Part shown: positions 1-7,455 of the stretch, in pieces | How positions within the stretch are numbered: the stretch's first letter is position 1 | How the letters are laid out: each line of letters starts with the position of its first letter | Source of the DNA: Paragemmobacter kunshanensis | GTDB taxonomy: Bacteria; Pseudomonadota; Alphaproteobacteria; Rhodobacterales; Rhodobacteraceae | Length of the DNA stretch: 47,204 nt | NCBI RefSeq assembly: GCF_011059185.1 | Contig: NZ_JAALFE010000024.1 | Coordinates: 1-47,204, forward strand | Direction of reading: 5' to 3' | Notes under the pieces: model-generated | The model's database searches: none | What the model saw: only the letters and a program-made list of their open reading frames with translations | Told to the model about the DNA's origin: nothing | Made by a program: the position numbers and the translations under genes

Positions 1-77
1 GCCGTCAACGCCATGATTTATATGCGAAATATCACGATTACGACAGCGAAATCAGCGACTTACTTGGAGAATGTGGG
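1..77 (+). repeat. Left copy of exact 77-bp terminal inverted repeat
   Basis: Positions 1-77 are the exact reverse complement of 47128-47204. Identity stops sharply at 77/78 (next base g here, t on the other side). The repeat has an open frame from position 3 that runs across the boundary to a stop at 123-125, too short to identify. Sequences just inside the two copies differ, so no target duplication is seen. It is probably the edge of a multicopy element whose body lies outside the window. The length 77 equals a k-mer size commonly used by short-read assemblers, so the window probably equals a whole contig. Confidence 0.9.
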
Positions 78-321
78 GTTAAGATCCTTGGATGTAGCGC
101 GGCGGGACATCGCAAGACCTCCTGAGGTGGGTGACGGTTTAGTTCTAAAATAGCCAAGTATAACTTTCAAATTATTTCATCTACCGGATTTTCGTCGATC
201 GTCCCGGGTATTTCATGGAAGCCTTGGGCACGATACGCGGCGGCCGTTCAAATCATATCCGGTAGACGAGCAATGAAACAAATGACTGAGCCTTGTAGTC
301 ACGTTCCGCCAGTCTCGGGAA
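78..321. other. AT-richer non-coding region left of tauA
   Basis: No convincing gene is seen. The stretch is AT-richer than its surroundings. It contains a 9-bp inverted repeat, CTACCGGAT at 181-189 and ATCCGGTAG at 257-265, with a 67-bp spacer. It may hold the distal part of the tauA promoter region. Confidence 0.4.
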
Positions 322-346
322 GGTCAGGCCGACCCAGGTCCTGACC
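322..346. promoter_or_regulatory. Inverted repeat upstream of tauA (possible operator)
   Basis: GGTCAGG at 322-328 and CCTGACC at 340-346 form a perfect 7-bp inverted repeat with an 11-base spacer, ending 82 bases before the tauA start. It could be an operator or a leader hairpin. I did not find the repeated CTGGAC-type box reported for the MocR-like regulator TauR, so the binding factor is unknown. Confidence 0.3.
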
Positions 347-428
347 GAACTCCAGTCAAGGCGCCAAGTGATACACTGCCTTGGCGATGACGCAACCTCA
401 GCACCAGGATCAAACAAGGAGGATCACG

Positions 429-1430
429 ATGAAAAACAGAACCAAACGGATGTCAATTCTGGCGAGCGTCGTCGCCGCGCTTGCCGCGCAGGGCGCGGCG
501 GCCCAGCAGCAGATCACGGTAGGCTATTTTCAGGAATGGCCGATGCCGTTCCAATACGCCAAGGTCGAAGGCATGTATGACGAAGCCCTGGGCATGGAAG
601 TTCAGTGGCGTGCATTCGATACCGGCACTGCAATGAGCGCAGCGATGGCATCGGGCGATGTGCAACTGTCCGTCAGCCAAGGCGTGCAGACTTTTGTGGT
701 GGCGACAAGCGCGGGCCAGGACTTGCAGATCGTGGATGTCGCGTTGACCTACGCCGAAAACGAGAATTGCGTGGTGCGCGAAGCGCTCGAGATCGACAAG
801 GACAATGCCGCTGAGCTTGCCGGCAAGAAGGTCGCCGTGCCTATGGGCACTCCTGCGCATTTCAGCTTCATCAAGCAGATGGAACATTTCGGCGTCGACA
901 TCGGCTCGATGCAGGTCATCAACATGTCCCCGCCGGAAGGTGCGGCTGCGCTGTCGCAGGGTTCGGTAGACATGGCCTGCGGCTGGGGCGGAAGCTTCCG
1001 GCGCATGTTGGAACACGGGAACACCCTGATGACCGGCGCGGAAAAAGAGGATATTGGTATCCTGATCTTTGACGTCACCACCGGACCCAGCGACTTTATC
1101 GCCAAAAACCCTGACGTCGTGGCGACCTTCCTCAGCGTGACAGCCGAGGCGAACAAGATGTGGAACAGCGGCGAGAACACCGACAAGATGCTGCCCGTCA
1201 TCGCCAAGGATGCCGGGATGGACGAAGATGCCGCCGCTGCTTCGATGGAAACTTTCGAATTTCCTACGATTGAAGAACAACTTGGCGAGAAATGGCTTGG
1301 CGGCGGCGCACAATCCTTCATGAAGGACGTGGCCGATGTGTTCGTGGCGTCCGGGAGTATCGACGCCGCCAAGGATGATTACTCCGGCAACGTCAACACC
1401 GGCCCGCTGGAGCAGGCCGGAAACATGTGA
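429..1430 (+). CDS. tauA: Taurine ABC transporter substrate-binding protein
   Basis: Periplasmic solute-binding protein of 333 residues, the first gene of a tauABC uptake operon. An ideal AAGGAGG ribosome site at 416-422 selects the ATG at 429 over an in-frame upstream start at 381. Residues 1-25 form a signal peptide (basic start, alanine-rich core, AAA before QQQITVGYF). The mature part has the NMT1/TauA-like fold, with the FQEWPMPFQYAK opening and a GTAMSAAMASGDVQLS segment typical of sulfonate and taurine binders. The permease and ATPase follow directly. Taurine is the best family match; another small sulfonate is possible. Neither the regulator tauR nor taurine catabolic genes (tpa, xsc) are in the window. 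Confidence 0.9.
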   Translation: MKNRTKRMSILASVVAALAAQGAAAQQQITVGYFQEWPMPFQYAKVEGMYDEALGMEVQWRAFDTGTAMSAAMASGDVQLSVSQGVQTFVVATSAGQDLQIVDVALTYAENENCVVREALEIDKDNAAELAGKKVAVPMGTPAHFSFIKQMEHFGVDIGSMQVINMSPPEGAAALSQGSVDMACGWGGSFRRMLEHGNTLMTGAEKEDIGILIFDVTTGPSDFIAKNPDVVATFLSVTAEANKMWNSGENTDKMLPVIAKDAGMDEDAAAASMETFEFPTIEEQLGEKWLGGGAQSFMKDVADVFVASGSIDAAKDDYSGNVNTGPLEQAGNM

Positions 1431-1509
1431 CGACCCGAATTGAGCGGGTGCGTATCAATGCGCACCGGTTCTTTCTGACATTGATGCAATCAAGGGTGCG
1501 TGGTGCCTT

Positions 1510-2319
1510 ATGTCGACACTTTCAATCAATAACCTGTCCATGCGGTTCGATCTTCCCGGTGGCAGTTACGTGCAGGCGCTCAAGGACGTGTCGTTGGACA
1601 TCAACAGCGGTGAGTTGATGAGCGTTCTGGGGCCGTCGGGCTGTGGCAAGACAACACTGCTCAATATCCTTGCCGGGTTCCTCGCCACGACCCAGGGCAG
1701 CGTGACGCTCGACGGCCATGCCGTGACCGGCCCAGGTGCCGAGCGCGGGATGGTTTTCCAGCAAGGCGCGCTGTTCGAATGGATGAGCGTGCGTGACAAT
1801 GTCAGCTTTGGGCCGCGCATGGCGGGCCGCAAAAAGAAAGACTACACGGATAATGTGAACCACCTGCTCGACGTGGTTGGCCTCAGAGATTTCAAGGACA
1901 AGTCGGTATACGAGCTTTCGGGCGGCATGCAGCAGCGCGTCGCCCTCGCGCGGTGCCTGGCGAACGAGCCGGATGTGATCCTGATGGACGAGCCATTGGG
2001 AGCGCTGGACGCGCTGACCCGCGAGAAAATGCAGGGGCTGGTCCTGCGGCTGTGGAAAGAGACCGGCAAGACGATCATCCTGATCACCCATTCGGTCGAG
2101 GAGGCGCTGCTCTTGGGTGAGCGGCTCTTGGTGATGGCGCCGCGACCGGGACGCATCCACAAGGAATACCGCCTGCCATTCGCAGCAGAGGGCGTGGGCA
2201 AGGACCTGCGCACCGTCAAGCGCGATCCGGAATTCGGCCAAAAGCGCGAGGAGATTCTGTCTATGATCTGGGACATGGAAGAAGAGATCATGGGCCGCAC
2301 CGAGGAGGCAACGGCATGA
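1510..2319 (+). CDS. tauB: Taurine ABC transporter ATP-binding protein
   Basis: Cytoplasmic ATPase of 269 residues powering sulfonate import. Walker A GPSGCGKTT is at residues 41-49, the signature LSGGMQQRVALARC near 136-149, Walker B VILMDEP near 157-163, with a D-loop and the switch histidine in LITHSVEEAL. It resembles the SsuB/TauB branch, and the extended C-terminus (through EEEIMGRTEEATA) is common in this branch. The start is 79 bases after tauA; the ribosome site is weak. The stop overlaps the tauC start as ATGA, so the two are translationally coupled. Confidence 0.93.
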   Translation: MSTLSINNLSMRFDLPGGSYVQALKDVSLDINSGELMSVLGPSGCGKTTLLNILAGFLATTQGSVTLDGHAVTGPGAERGMVFQQGALFEWMSVRDNVSFGPRMAGRKKKDYTDNVNHLLDVVGLRDFKDKSVYELSGGMQQRVALARCLANEPDVILMDEPLGALDALTREKMQGLVLRLWKETGKTIILITHSVEEALLLGERLLVMAPRPGRIHKEYRLPFAAEGVGKDLRTVKRDPEFGQKREEILSMIWDMEEEIMGRTEEATA

Positions 2320-3581
2320 TCGTTCTCATCATCTACATCGCCGCCTTCAGCGCGGCATTTGTCACGGTGCGTCTGGTCATGAGCAGGATCAATGTCCGAA
2401 GCGATTTCACCTCGCTCAAGACAGTGACCTTCGGTGACGAAAGCGCGGTGCGGCCTGACAGGTGGGCCAGTATCCTGTCAGTCCTGACGCTCTTTCTGCT
2501 CTGGGGGGCCTTTACCGGCTCGAATTGGGTGCCATTCCACGCGCCGGGACCGTTCACCGGCGACACGAAATTCACTTACACGGTGGAATCCGCGGATGGC
2601 ACACGCGACGATGCCACAGTCTATGCCCGCGTCTTTCCTGCCGGGCAAAAGGGCGAACCGCAAGAAGTGGAGCCGGGCACTGGTTTCGCCAGGAATGATT
2701 CCATCGCGGTTGCTGCCTGGCGTTCGGGCCTGATCCTGGTCGACAAGAATGACGAGATCACCCGCAGCGACGGTGCCCGGGTCGTCGGGATCGACGGCCA
2801 GCCCGTATCGCCCGGAAGCCGGGTCGAGGTTGCGCACGGGACAGTGGCCGTCACGTCCAAGGGATCGCTGAACTTCGTTCCCTATGCCGGCATGCAGATG
2901 GAGCCGATCTGGTTGCCAGCACCCGAGGCCGTGGTGGCCCGGATCAAGGAGATCTTGACCCAAGGTTACCAGAACTTCACCCTGTGGGAGCATCTTTACT
3001 GGTCGCTGTTCCGCGTGATCGTCGGCTTCCTTTGCGGCACGCTCATCGGCATCCCGCTGGGCTATGCCATGGGACTCAGCGGCTGGTTCCGCGGCTGGTT
3101 CGATCCGATCGTGGAATTCATGCGCCCGGTGCCTCCATTGGCGCTGATCCCGCTGGTCATTATCTGGGCGGGTATCGGAGAAAGCGGCAAGATCATCCTG
3201 CTGTTTCTCGCGGCACTGTGGATCATGGCGATCTCGGCCCGTGCGGGCGTGTCTGGCGTGGCGATCGCCAAGGTACATGCTGCCTATTCTTTGGGTGCAA
3301 GCCGCTGGCAGGTTCTGCGACACGTGATCGTTCCGAACTCCCTGCCAGAGATATTCACCGGTGCGCGTGTCGCCATGGGTGTGTGCTGGGGAACGGTGGT
3401 CGCGGCAGAACTGGTCGCAGCCGAGAAGGGGGCGGGCATGATGATCATGGTCGCCAGTCGCTTCCAACTGACCGATATCGTCCTCATGGGGATCATCATG
3501 ATCGGTGTGATCGGCTTCAGCATCGACATCCTGATGCGCAAGGCAGAGGATTGGCTGGTGCCATGGAAGGGCCGGACGTAG
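2316..3581 (+). CDS. tauC: Taurine ABC transporter permease, long form
   Basis: Inner-membrane permease of 421 residues, clearly longer than the usual TauC/SsuC of about 250-280. Residues 1-20 and 50-68 are membrane segments; residues 70-195 are a hydrophilic, beta-rich insert likely exposed to the periplasm. The canonical BPD_transp_1 core begins near residue 200 (IWLPAPEAVVARIKEIL). The EAA-type loop that contacts TauB is in the SLGASRWQVLRHVIVPNSLPEI region. The start overlaps tauB by 4 bases. From memory, long TauC forms occur in Rhodobacterales, so the insert is probably lineage-typical rather than an assembly fault; its function is not known to me. Confidence 0.88.
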   Translation: MIVLIIYIAAFSAAFVTVRLVMSRINVRSDFTSLKTVTFGDESAVRPDRWASILSVLTLFLLWGAFTGSNWVPFHAPGPFTGDTKFTYTVESADGTRDDATVYARVFPAGQKGEPQEVEPGTGFARNDSIAVAAWRSGLILVDKNDEITRSDGARVVGIDGQPVSPGSRVEVAHGTVAVTSKGSLNFVPYAGMQMEPIWLPAPEAVVARIKEILTQGYQNFTLWEHLYWSLFRVIVGFLCGTLIGIPLGYAMGLSGWFRGWFDPIVEFMRPVPPLALIPLVIIWAGIGESGKIILLFLAALWIMAISARAGVSGVAIAKVHAAYSLGASRWQVLRHVIVPNSLPEIFTGARVAMGVCWGTVVAAELVAAEKGAGMMIMVASRFQLTDIVLMGIIMIGVIGFSIDILMRKAEDWLVPWKGRT

Positions 3582-3879
3582 GCTGTATCAAGCGTCAGTA
3601 ATTCAAGGCTCGGAGCCGAGCGACAGCCGCTCGACTGGCAGATGCTGCGCAAACCAATGTCTGTTCTCAGGCAGCTGCACTGCGACGCAGGCAACCCTGA
3701 TGAGCGGCGGCTCCGCGCCGTTCGTGTTGAGTGACATCGCTCCTCTGGGTACAGTATTGCTGCACCGAGGCATGTCGGCTTAGTCCCTATCAGTCACGAA
3801 TGTCTTTGACAGGCAAAGCTGTTATAGTTGATCTTTAGTTGGCTGTAGAGTGCCGAAGCGCTTCGGAGGGTCGTTGAAC
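3582..3879. other. Non-coding spacer after tauC
   Basis: About 300 bases without a supportable gene. Right after tauC lies a GGCTCGGAGCCGAG hairpin-capable stretch without a T-run, so it is not a clear terminator. The end of the region (about 3800-3845) is AT-richer and may hold the promoter of the next gene, although no well-spaced -35/-10 pair is evident. Confidence 0.4.
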
Positions 3880-4326
3880 ATGCTGAAGCTTCCGCCACCG
3901 ATATGGGCCCTCCTTATCTTGATCCTCACGGCGGGCGCGAGCTACATGGCCCGGTGGCCCATCGTGCCTTGGGCTCATAGCCTCTCCGTTGGCATCGGGC
4001 TCATCGCGATCAGTTTCATTGCTCCGGTTTGGGCCTTGATATTGTTCCGTCGCGCAGGCACCCAGATCAATTCCACTTCGGCTACCAACAACAAGCTGGT
4101 CACCGACGGACCATTTCGGTTCACCCGCAATCCTATGTATCTGGGACTCGTTCTCCTCAGCCTCGGAGTAGCTGTGGCGACAGGCGCTATACTTATGTTC
4201 GTCGCCCCAATCTTGGTATTCGCTATTGCGAATTGGGTCCACGTCCCTTTCGAGGAAGCCAAGATGCGCCGCCAGTTTGGCCCGGCTTTCGACGCCTACG
4301 CGCGCAACGTGAGACGGTGGCTTTAG
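3880..4326 (+). CDS. Isoprenylcysteine methyltransferase-like membrane protein
   Basis: Small integral membrane protein of 148 residues in the ICMT/PEMT superfamily. The ATG at 3880 is preferred over an in-frame ATG at 3850 because GGAGGG lies at 3865-3870. It has three to four hydrophobic segments, then the family hallmark GPFRFTRNPMYLG, in which the RNPMY part belongs to the SAM-binding motif, and the typical C-terminal end EEAKMRRQFGPAFDAYARNVRRWL with the E..L...FG..Y..Y pattern. Members use S-adenosylmethionine to methylate membrane or lipid substrates; the bacterial substrate is generally unknown. It stands alone between longer spacers. Confidence 0.8.
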   Translation: MLKLPPPIWALLILILTAGASYMARWPIVPWAHSLSVGIGLIAISFIAPVWALILFRRAGTQINSTSATNNKLVTDGPFRFTRNPMYLGLVLLSLGVAVATGAILMFVAPILVFAIANWVHVPFEEAKMRRQFGPAFDAYARNVRRWL

Positions 4327-4846
4327 CACCTCGCTCCGTATAGCTGCATAGCTGCGCGGAAAAATCGGCTCCGCGATCCGGCGTCCGGACTGCCCGAGGG
4401 GCAGTCCTTCGCTTCTGGAAAATCCTGCGCAATCCATGAACGGCTGTTCTGGTGAAGCTGCAATCTGGCGTAGACAAGCCCGGTGAATGTCTCCTGTGGG
4501 CCGTTCAAGTCAATCAGAGGGGCGGGGCACTTAGGAAAGCATGCCGCACTGCCGCAAGGCGGCTCTAAGCCCCTTTTTACCGTTATTTGGCATTGCAGCG
4601 ACTGATGATATCAAAAGTACGAAACCCACCTCGGATCAAAATGCGACCTGCACCTTGAAAGAGGGTGTAGTGTTGTCAGGCGCTTAGGTTTCTTGGTCAG
4701 GCCTGCTCTTTTGCGGCGGTCCTTTGGCTCGCAGATTGCTGCTCGGCAAGATCGCTCATCAGTCCGCCACTTGGTCTGGTGTCATCATAAGACAAAACGC
4801 CTCAATTATTGAGAATGGATGGTTTGGTTATCATGTGGTGGGCAAC
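4327..4846. other. Non-coding region between convergent genes
   Basis: About 520 bases with no supportable gene on either strand. A 13-bp palindrome CTCAATTATTGAG sits at 4801-4813, just beyond the 3' end of the convergent FUSC-like gene. No T-run follows a stable stem, so I do not call a terminator. Confidence 0.45.
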
Positions 4847-5872
4847 TTACGGCACCACACCGATGCGGCGGAACAACGCCGTGCACAAGACCGCGCTCAG
4901 AACCAGCGCGATGCCGCCTTGGAAATGCGCGCTGAACCCATGTCCCGCAGCGCCTGCCTCGGCGGCGAGTAGGAAACACATGTTTGCATCAAGTCCGATC
5001 GCGGCGGTGCGCGGATGGCTGCGCAGCGCGGCGCCAATAGCTATGAAGGGCACAGCCAGTAGTGCCGCCATACCGACCGGGTCGTGCAGGATCATGTCGA
5101 GCGCGCGATAAGCCAACGCGGCTGCAACCCCGATCGTGGCGCCCACTGGCATGTGCCGCAGGATCGGCGCCGGGTTGCGGCTACCCGCAATAAGCATGCT
5201 GAAGATGCACAGCGCCATCGCCGCCGAGATCCCTGCAGGCCCGCTGATCAGCTTCAACAGCCCCAATCCAAGCAGAGCGGCACCTGCGGCAATGGCGCCG
5301 TGCCTCAGGGTTACCCACGGCGGCGGGGCGACGCGCTTGGGCGGCGGCTCGGGACGACGCGGGGTGAAGGCAAAGGTAATCGCGGTGACCATGACAACGC
5401 CGATAAGCGTGCACCAGATCCGATCGGCGGCGAGCTGTGTGGTATCGACCGAATGATCCAGCGCCGGGATTAGCACCACCGCCACCGTGATCGCGGCCAG
5501 CAACACGCCATAGCTGTAGACCGTTCCGATCCAGAAAGTCGCGGCAGCACCGGCGCCGACCGAGACAACCAACACGAGGATGCTGACCGCCGAATCTCCG
5601 ATCATGGTCAGGGTGAACCAACCGATGGCCGCGCCAAATATCGTTCCGGCAATTCGCAATGCTGCCCGCAGCATAAGGTCTTCACGATAAGGTTGCGCCA
5701 CTACCCAGACTGGCATCGCTGCCCAGAACGGGTATTGCAAGCCAAGCTGCGCCGCAAGGATCAAGGCGATCGAGGCAGCTGTAAAAAGTTGAAGTGCTTG
5801 GTAAAACCAAGGCGCAGCACGTATCATGACGGGATAAACTGACCATTCCATGTGGATTGTCTTATCCAGCAT
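4847..5872 (-). CDS. FUSC-family (fusaric acid resistance-like) membrane protein
   Basis: Polytopic inner-membrane protein with two hydrophobic blocks separated by a basic, proline-rich cytoplasmic linker (FTPRRPEPPPKRVAPPP), the layout of FUSC/aromatic-acid exporter-like proteins. About ten membrane segments can be outlined. The N-terminal motif FWAAMPVWVVAQPYREDLMLRAALRIAGTI matches the FUSC pattern in which a hydrophobic segment is followed by a conserved basic/arginine helix. Length (341 residues from ATG 5872; ATG 5851 or GTG 5914 also possible) matches the short FUSC forms. Such proteins are linked to efflux of aromatic acids or related toxins; the substrate cannot be read here. It is monocistronic. 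Confidence 0.7.
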   Translation of the reverse strand: MLDKTIHMEWSVYPVMIRAAPWFYQALQLFTAASIALILAAQLGLQYPFWAAMPVWVVAQPYREDLMLRAALRIAGTIFGAAIGWFTLTMIGDSAVSILVLVVSVGAGAAATFWIGTVYSYGVLLAAITVAVVLIPALDHSVDTTQLAADRIWCTLIGVVMVTAITFAFTPRRPEPPPKRVAPPPWVTLRHGAIAAGAALLGLGLLKLISGPAGISAAMALCIFSMLIAGSRNPAPILRHMPVGATIGVAAALAYRALDMILHDPVGMAALLAVPFIAIGAALRSHPRTAAIGLDANMCFLLAAEAGAAGHGFSAHFQGGIALVLSAVLCTALFRRIGVVP

Positions 5873-5913
5873 CTTGTCGCTGTAATCTTCGCAAATCAAG
5901 CTGATCGGTCCCA

Positions 5914-5929
5914 CTGTATCGTTATACAG
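5914..5929. promoter_or_regulatory. Perfect palindrome CTGTAT-N4-ATACAG upstream of FUSC-like gene
   Basis: CTGTATCGTTATACAG is a 6+6 perfect inverted repeat 42 bases upstream of the ATG at 5872. It fits the enterobacterial LexA pattern CTGT-N8-ACAG, but alphaproteobacterial LexA normally uses a GTTC-N7-GTTC direct repeat, so a TetR-, GntR- or MarR-type operator is at least as likely. If the GTG at 5914 were the real start the site would overlap it, which argues for a downstream start. Confidence 0.4.
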
Positions 5930-6521
5930 GCATCAGATTTGCCTCCTGATCGCGTTTCTCGGCGCTTGAGGCATCATGGCGATATATTCAAATGCATATG
6001 GTGCAAGCGGTCACCAGATGGATTTCGACTCAATGATCGAATTTGGGCCGAAAGAGGGTCCGTGTATTCCAAGCGGAAAGGCAGAATTGTCCGCACACCG
6101 ACGATCAAGCCGCCAAAATGCTGCGCGATGCACGAAGGGCTGCAATGACGGGCCGCATTGCGGCATTGTGACAGCGAGTGAGCGTCCGGTCTGGGCCGTT
6201 AGGACCAATGTCACGATTGCATCGGCAAGCATGGCACCGGTGGCATGCGCCGAACCTGCGGCGCTTGTGAGCGGGAGGCTGGTAGCATACGGTCGTTGGG
6301 GGGATGCGCCAAGCGTTACTCTTTTTTCGGCTGCTGCGAACGAATGTGTGTGAAAGTATTCATTCTGTATTCGGCTGAGTTTTGATAGGAGGTTTCTTCA
6401 AACTTGGTGTATTTAACAGCGCGAAACATTAATAGCTTGGCGGGTATGCGGTAAGCCGATTTGTGGTGGTTTACAGCGATTGGCCGCTTGTTTTCTGTCC
6501 AGGATAGTATTCCATAAGAGC
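5930..6521. other. Non-coding region with degenerate intergenic repeat sequence
   Basis: About 590 bases without a supportable gene. The part around 6112-6200 resembles the degenerate repeat family seen in other spacers (AAAATGCTGCGCGATG here, and the same string near 30344). The final part before the HNH gene (6340-6520) is AT-richer and likely carries its promoter. Confidence 0.4.
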
Positions 6522-7445
6522 ATGACAAAGCTCGTGCTGCTACATAAAGCGGACTCTATTTACGATGACGAACCTGACGTCGTCTACGACTTTCCGCGCA
6601 GCTATCTCAGGGCTGTCCAAGAAGCCGTGGGCGACTGGGTCATTTACTATGAGCCAGTGAAAGCTGGGCCACGTGGGTATTTCGCGGTTGCGAAGATCGA
6701 GCATGTGATCCCGAAGCCCGGATTTGAGGGTCGGTTCCTCGCCATGATCGAACCGGGCAGCTTCCTGCCGCTTGATACTGAAGTTCCAAGGCTGATCAAC
6801 GGCAGTCCATTGGAACAGGCTCTCACGGAGCCAGATGGAACGCCGAAGAAAGGTGGGGCCGTGCAGCTCGCGGTGCGGCGTCTCCCGGATGAGGATTTCG
6901 CTCGGATTGTGCGACTAGGGCTTCCTGAAGACCTCGAGAGGCAAGAGGCATCACGATACGATCCAAAGGGGGCGGAGGTGGCCGAGAAGGCGGCGATCTT
7001 CGAGCGCCCGGTCTTGGAACGCCTCACACGGCGCCCATACCGGGACGTCGCGTTCCGCCGGAAGGTGCGCGAGGCTTACGACTACCGCTGTGCCATGTCC
7101 GGGCTAATGCTCAGAAACGGCGGAGGGCGCCCGGAGGTGCAAGCAGCCCATATCCGCCCCGTCGAACATAACGGCAGCGACTCCGTAAGGAACGGGCTGG
7201 CTCTGTCAGGCACATTGCATTGGATGTTCGATCGTGGGCTGATCTCGGTCGCCGATGACGACGAGACAATCCTCGTTTCGCGCAACAAAGTTCCGGGCGA
7301 CGTCGTTGACCGGCTTTTACGTCCGGATGGAAAAATCCGGATGCCCGAAGACGAGAGAAACTGGCCGCACCCTGCAAATCTGGCATGGCATCGAGAGAAC
7401 ATCTTTGGTCAAATGTCGTCTGAAGATCTCGTTCCTTGGGAATAA
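6522..7445 (+). CDS. HNH endonuclease, first gene of a two-gene DNA module
   Basis: Protein of 307 residues. The ATG at 6522 (MTKLVLLHK) is preferred over an in-frame start at 6480. The C-terminal third carries an HNH_2-type nuclease: YRCAMSGL, AAHIRPVEHNG, then NGLALSGTLHWMFDRGLISV, which supplies the catalytic histidine, asparagine and histidine. The N-terminal 150 residues (YDFPRSYL, GDWVIYYEPVK, GYFAVAKIEHVIPKP) have the look of a PUA/EVE-like fold, a group that includes readers of modified bases; this is inference from pattern only. The gene ends 10 bases before the giant helicase start, so the two are probably one operon. Possible job: a sequence- or modification-dependent nick or cut that loads the helicase. 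Confidence 0.82.
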   Translation: MTKLVLLHKADSIYDDEPDVVYDFPRSYLRAVQEAVGDWVIYYEPVKAGPRGYFAVAKIEHVIPKPGFEGRFLAMIEPGSFLPLDTEVPRLINGSPLEQALTEPDGTPKKGGAVQLAVRRLPDEDFARIVRLGLPEDLERQEASRYDPKGAEVAEKAAIFERPVLERLTRRPYRDVAFRRKVREAYDYRCAMSGLMLRNGGGRPEVQAAHIRPVEHNGSDSVRNGLALSGTLHWMFDRGLISVADDDETILVSRNKVPGDVVDRLLRPDGKIRMPEDERNWPHPANLAWHRENIFGQMSSEDLVPWE

Positions 7446-7455
7446 ACCTGCCAGT

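Noticed and set aside
1-77. One frame of the repeat reads VNAMIYMR, like the signature of GMC oxidoreductases such as choline dehydrogenase.
   Set aside because: The match is eight residues only, the same frame then loses the family pattern, and another frame is open through the whole repeat. It is too short to support a gene call.
453-1372. Long minus-strand frames opposite tauA, and similar long antisense frames opposite tauB, tauC, the helicase, virB4 and virB10.
   Set aside because: They are mirror frames of high-GC coding sequence, with low-complexity arginine/histidine- or serine-rich products and no domains.
5914-5929. Calling the palindrome a true LexA box.
   Set aside because: Alphaproteobacterial LexA recognises a different direct repeat and the downstream gene is not a known SOS gene. 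It is kept only as an unassigned operator.
7255-7455. Starting the giant helicase at 7255.
   Set aside because: This would overlap the HNH gene by 190 bases. The extra residues are read out of frame from HNH coding sequence and show no domain.
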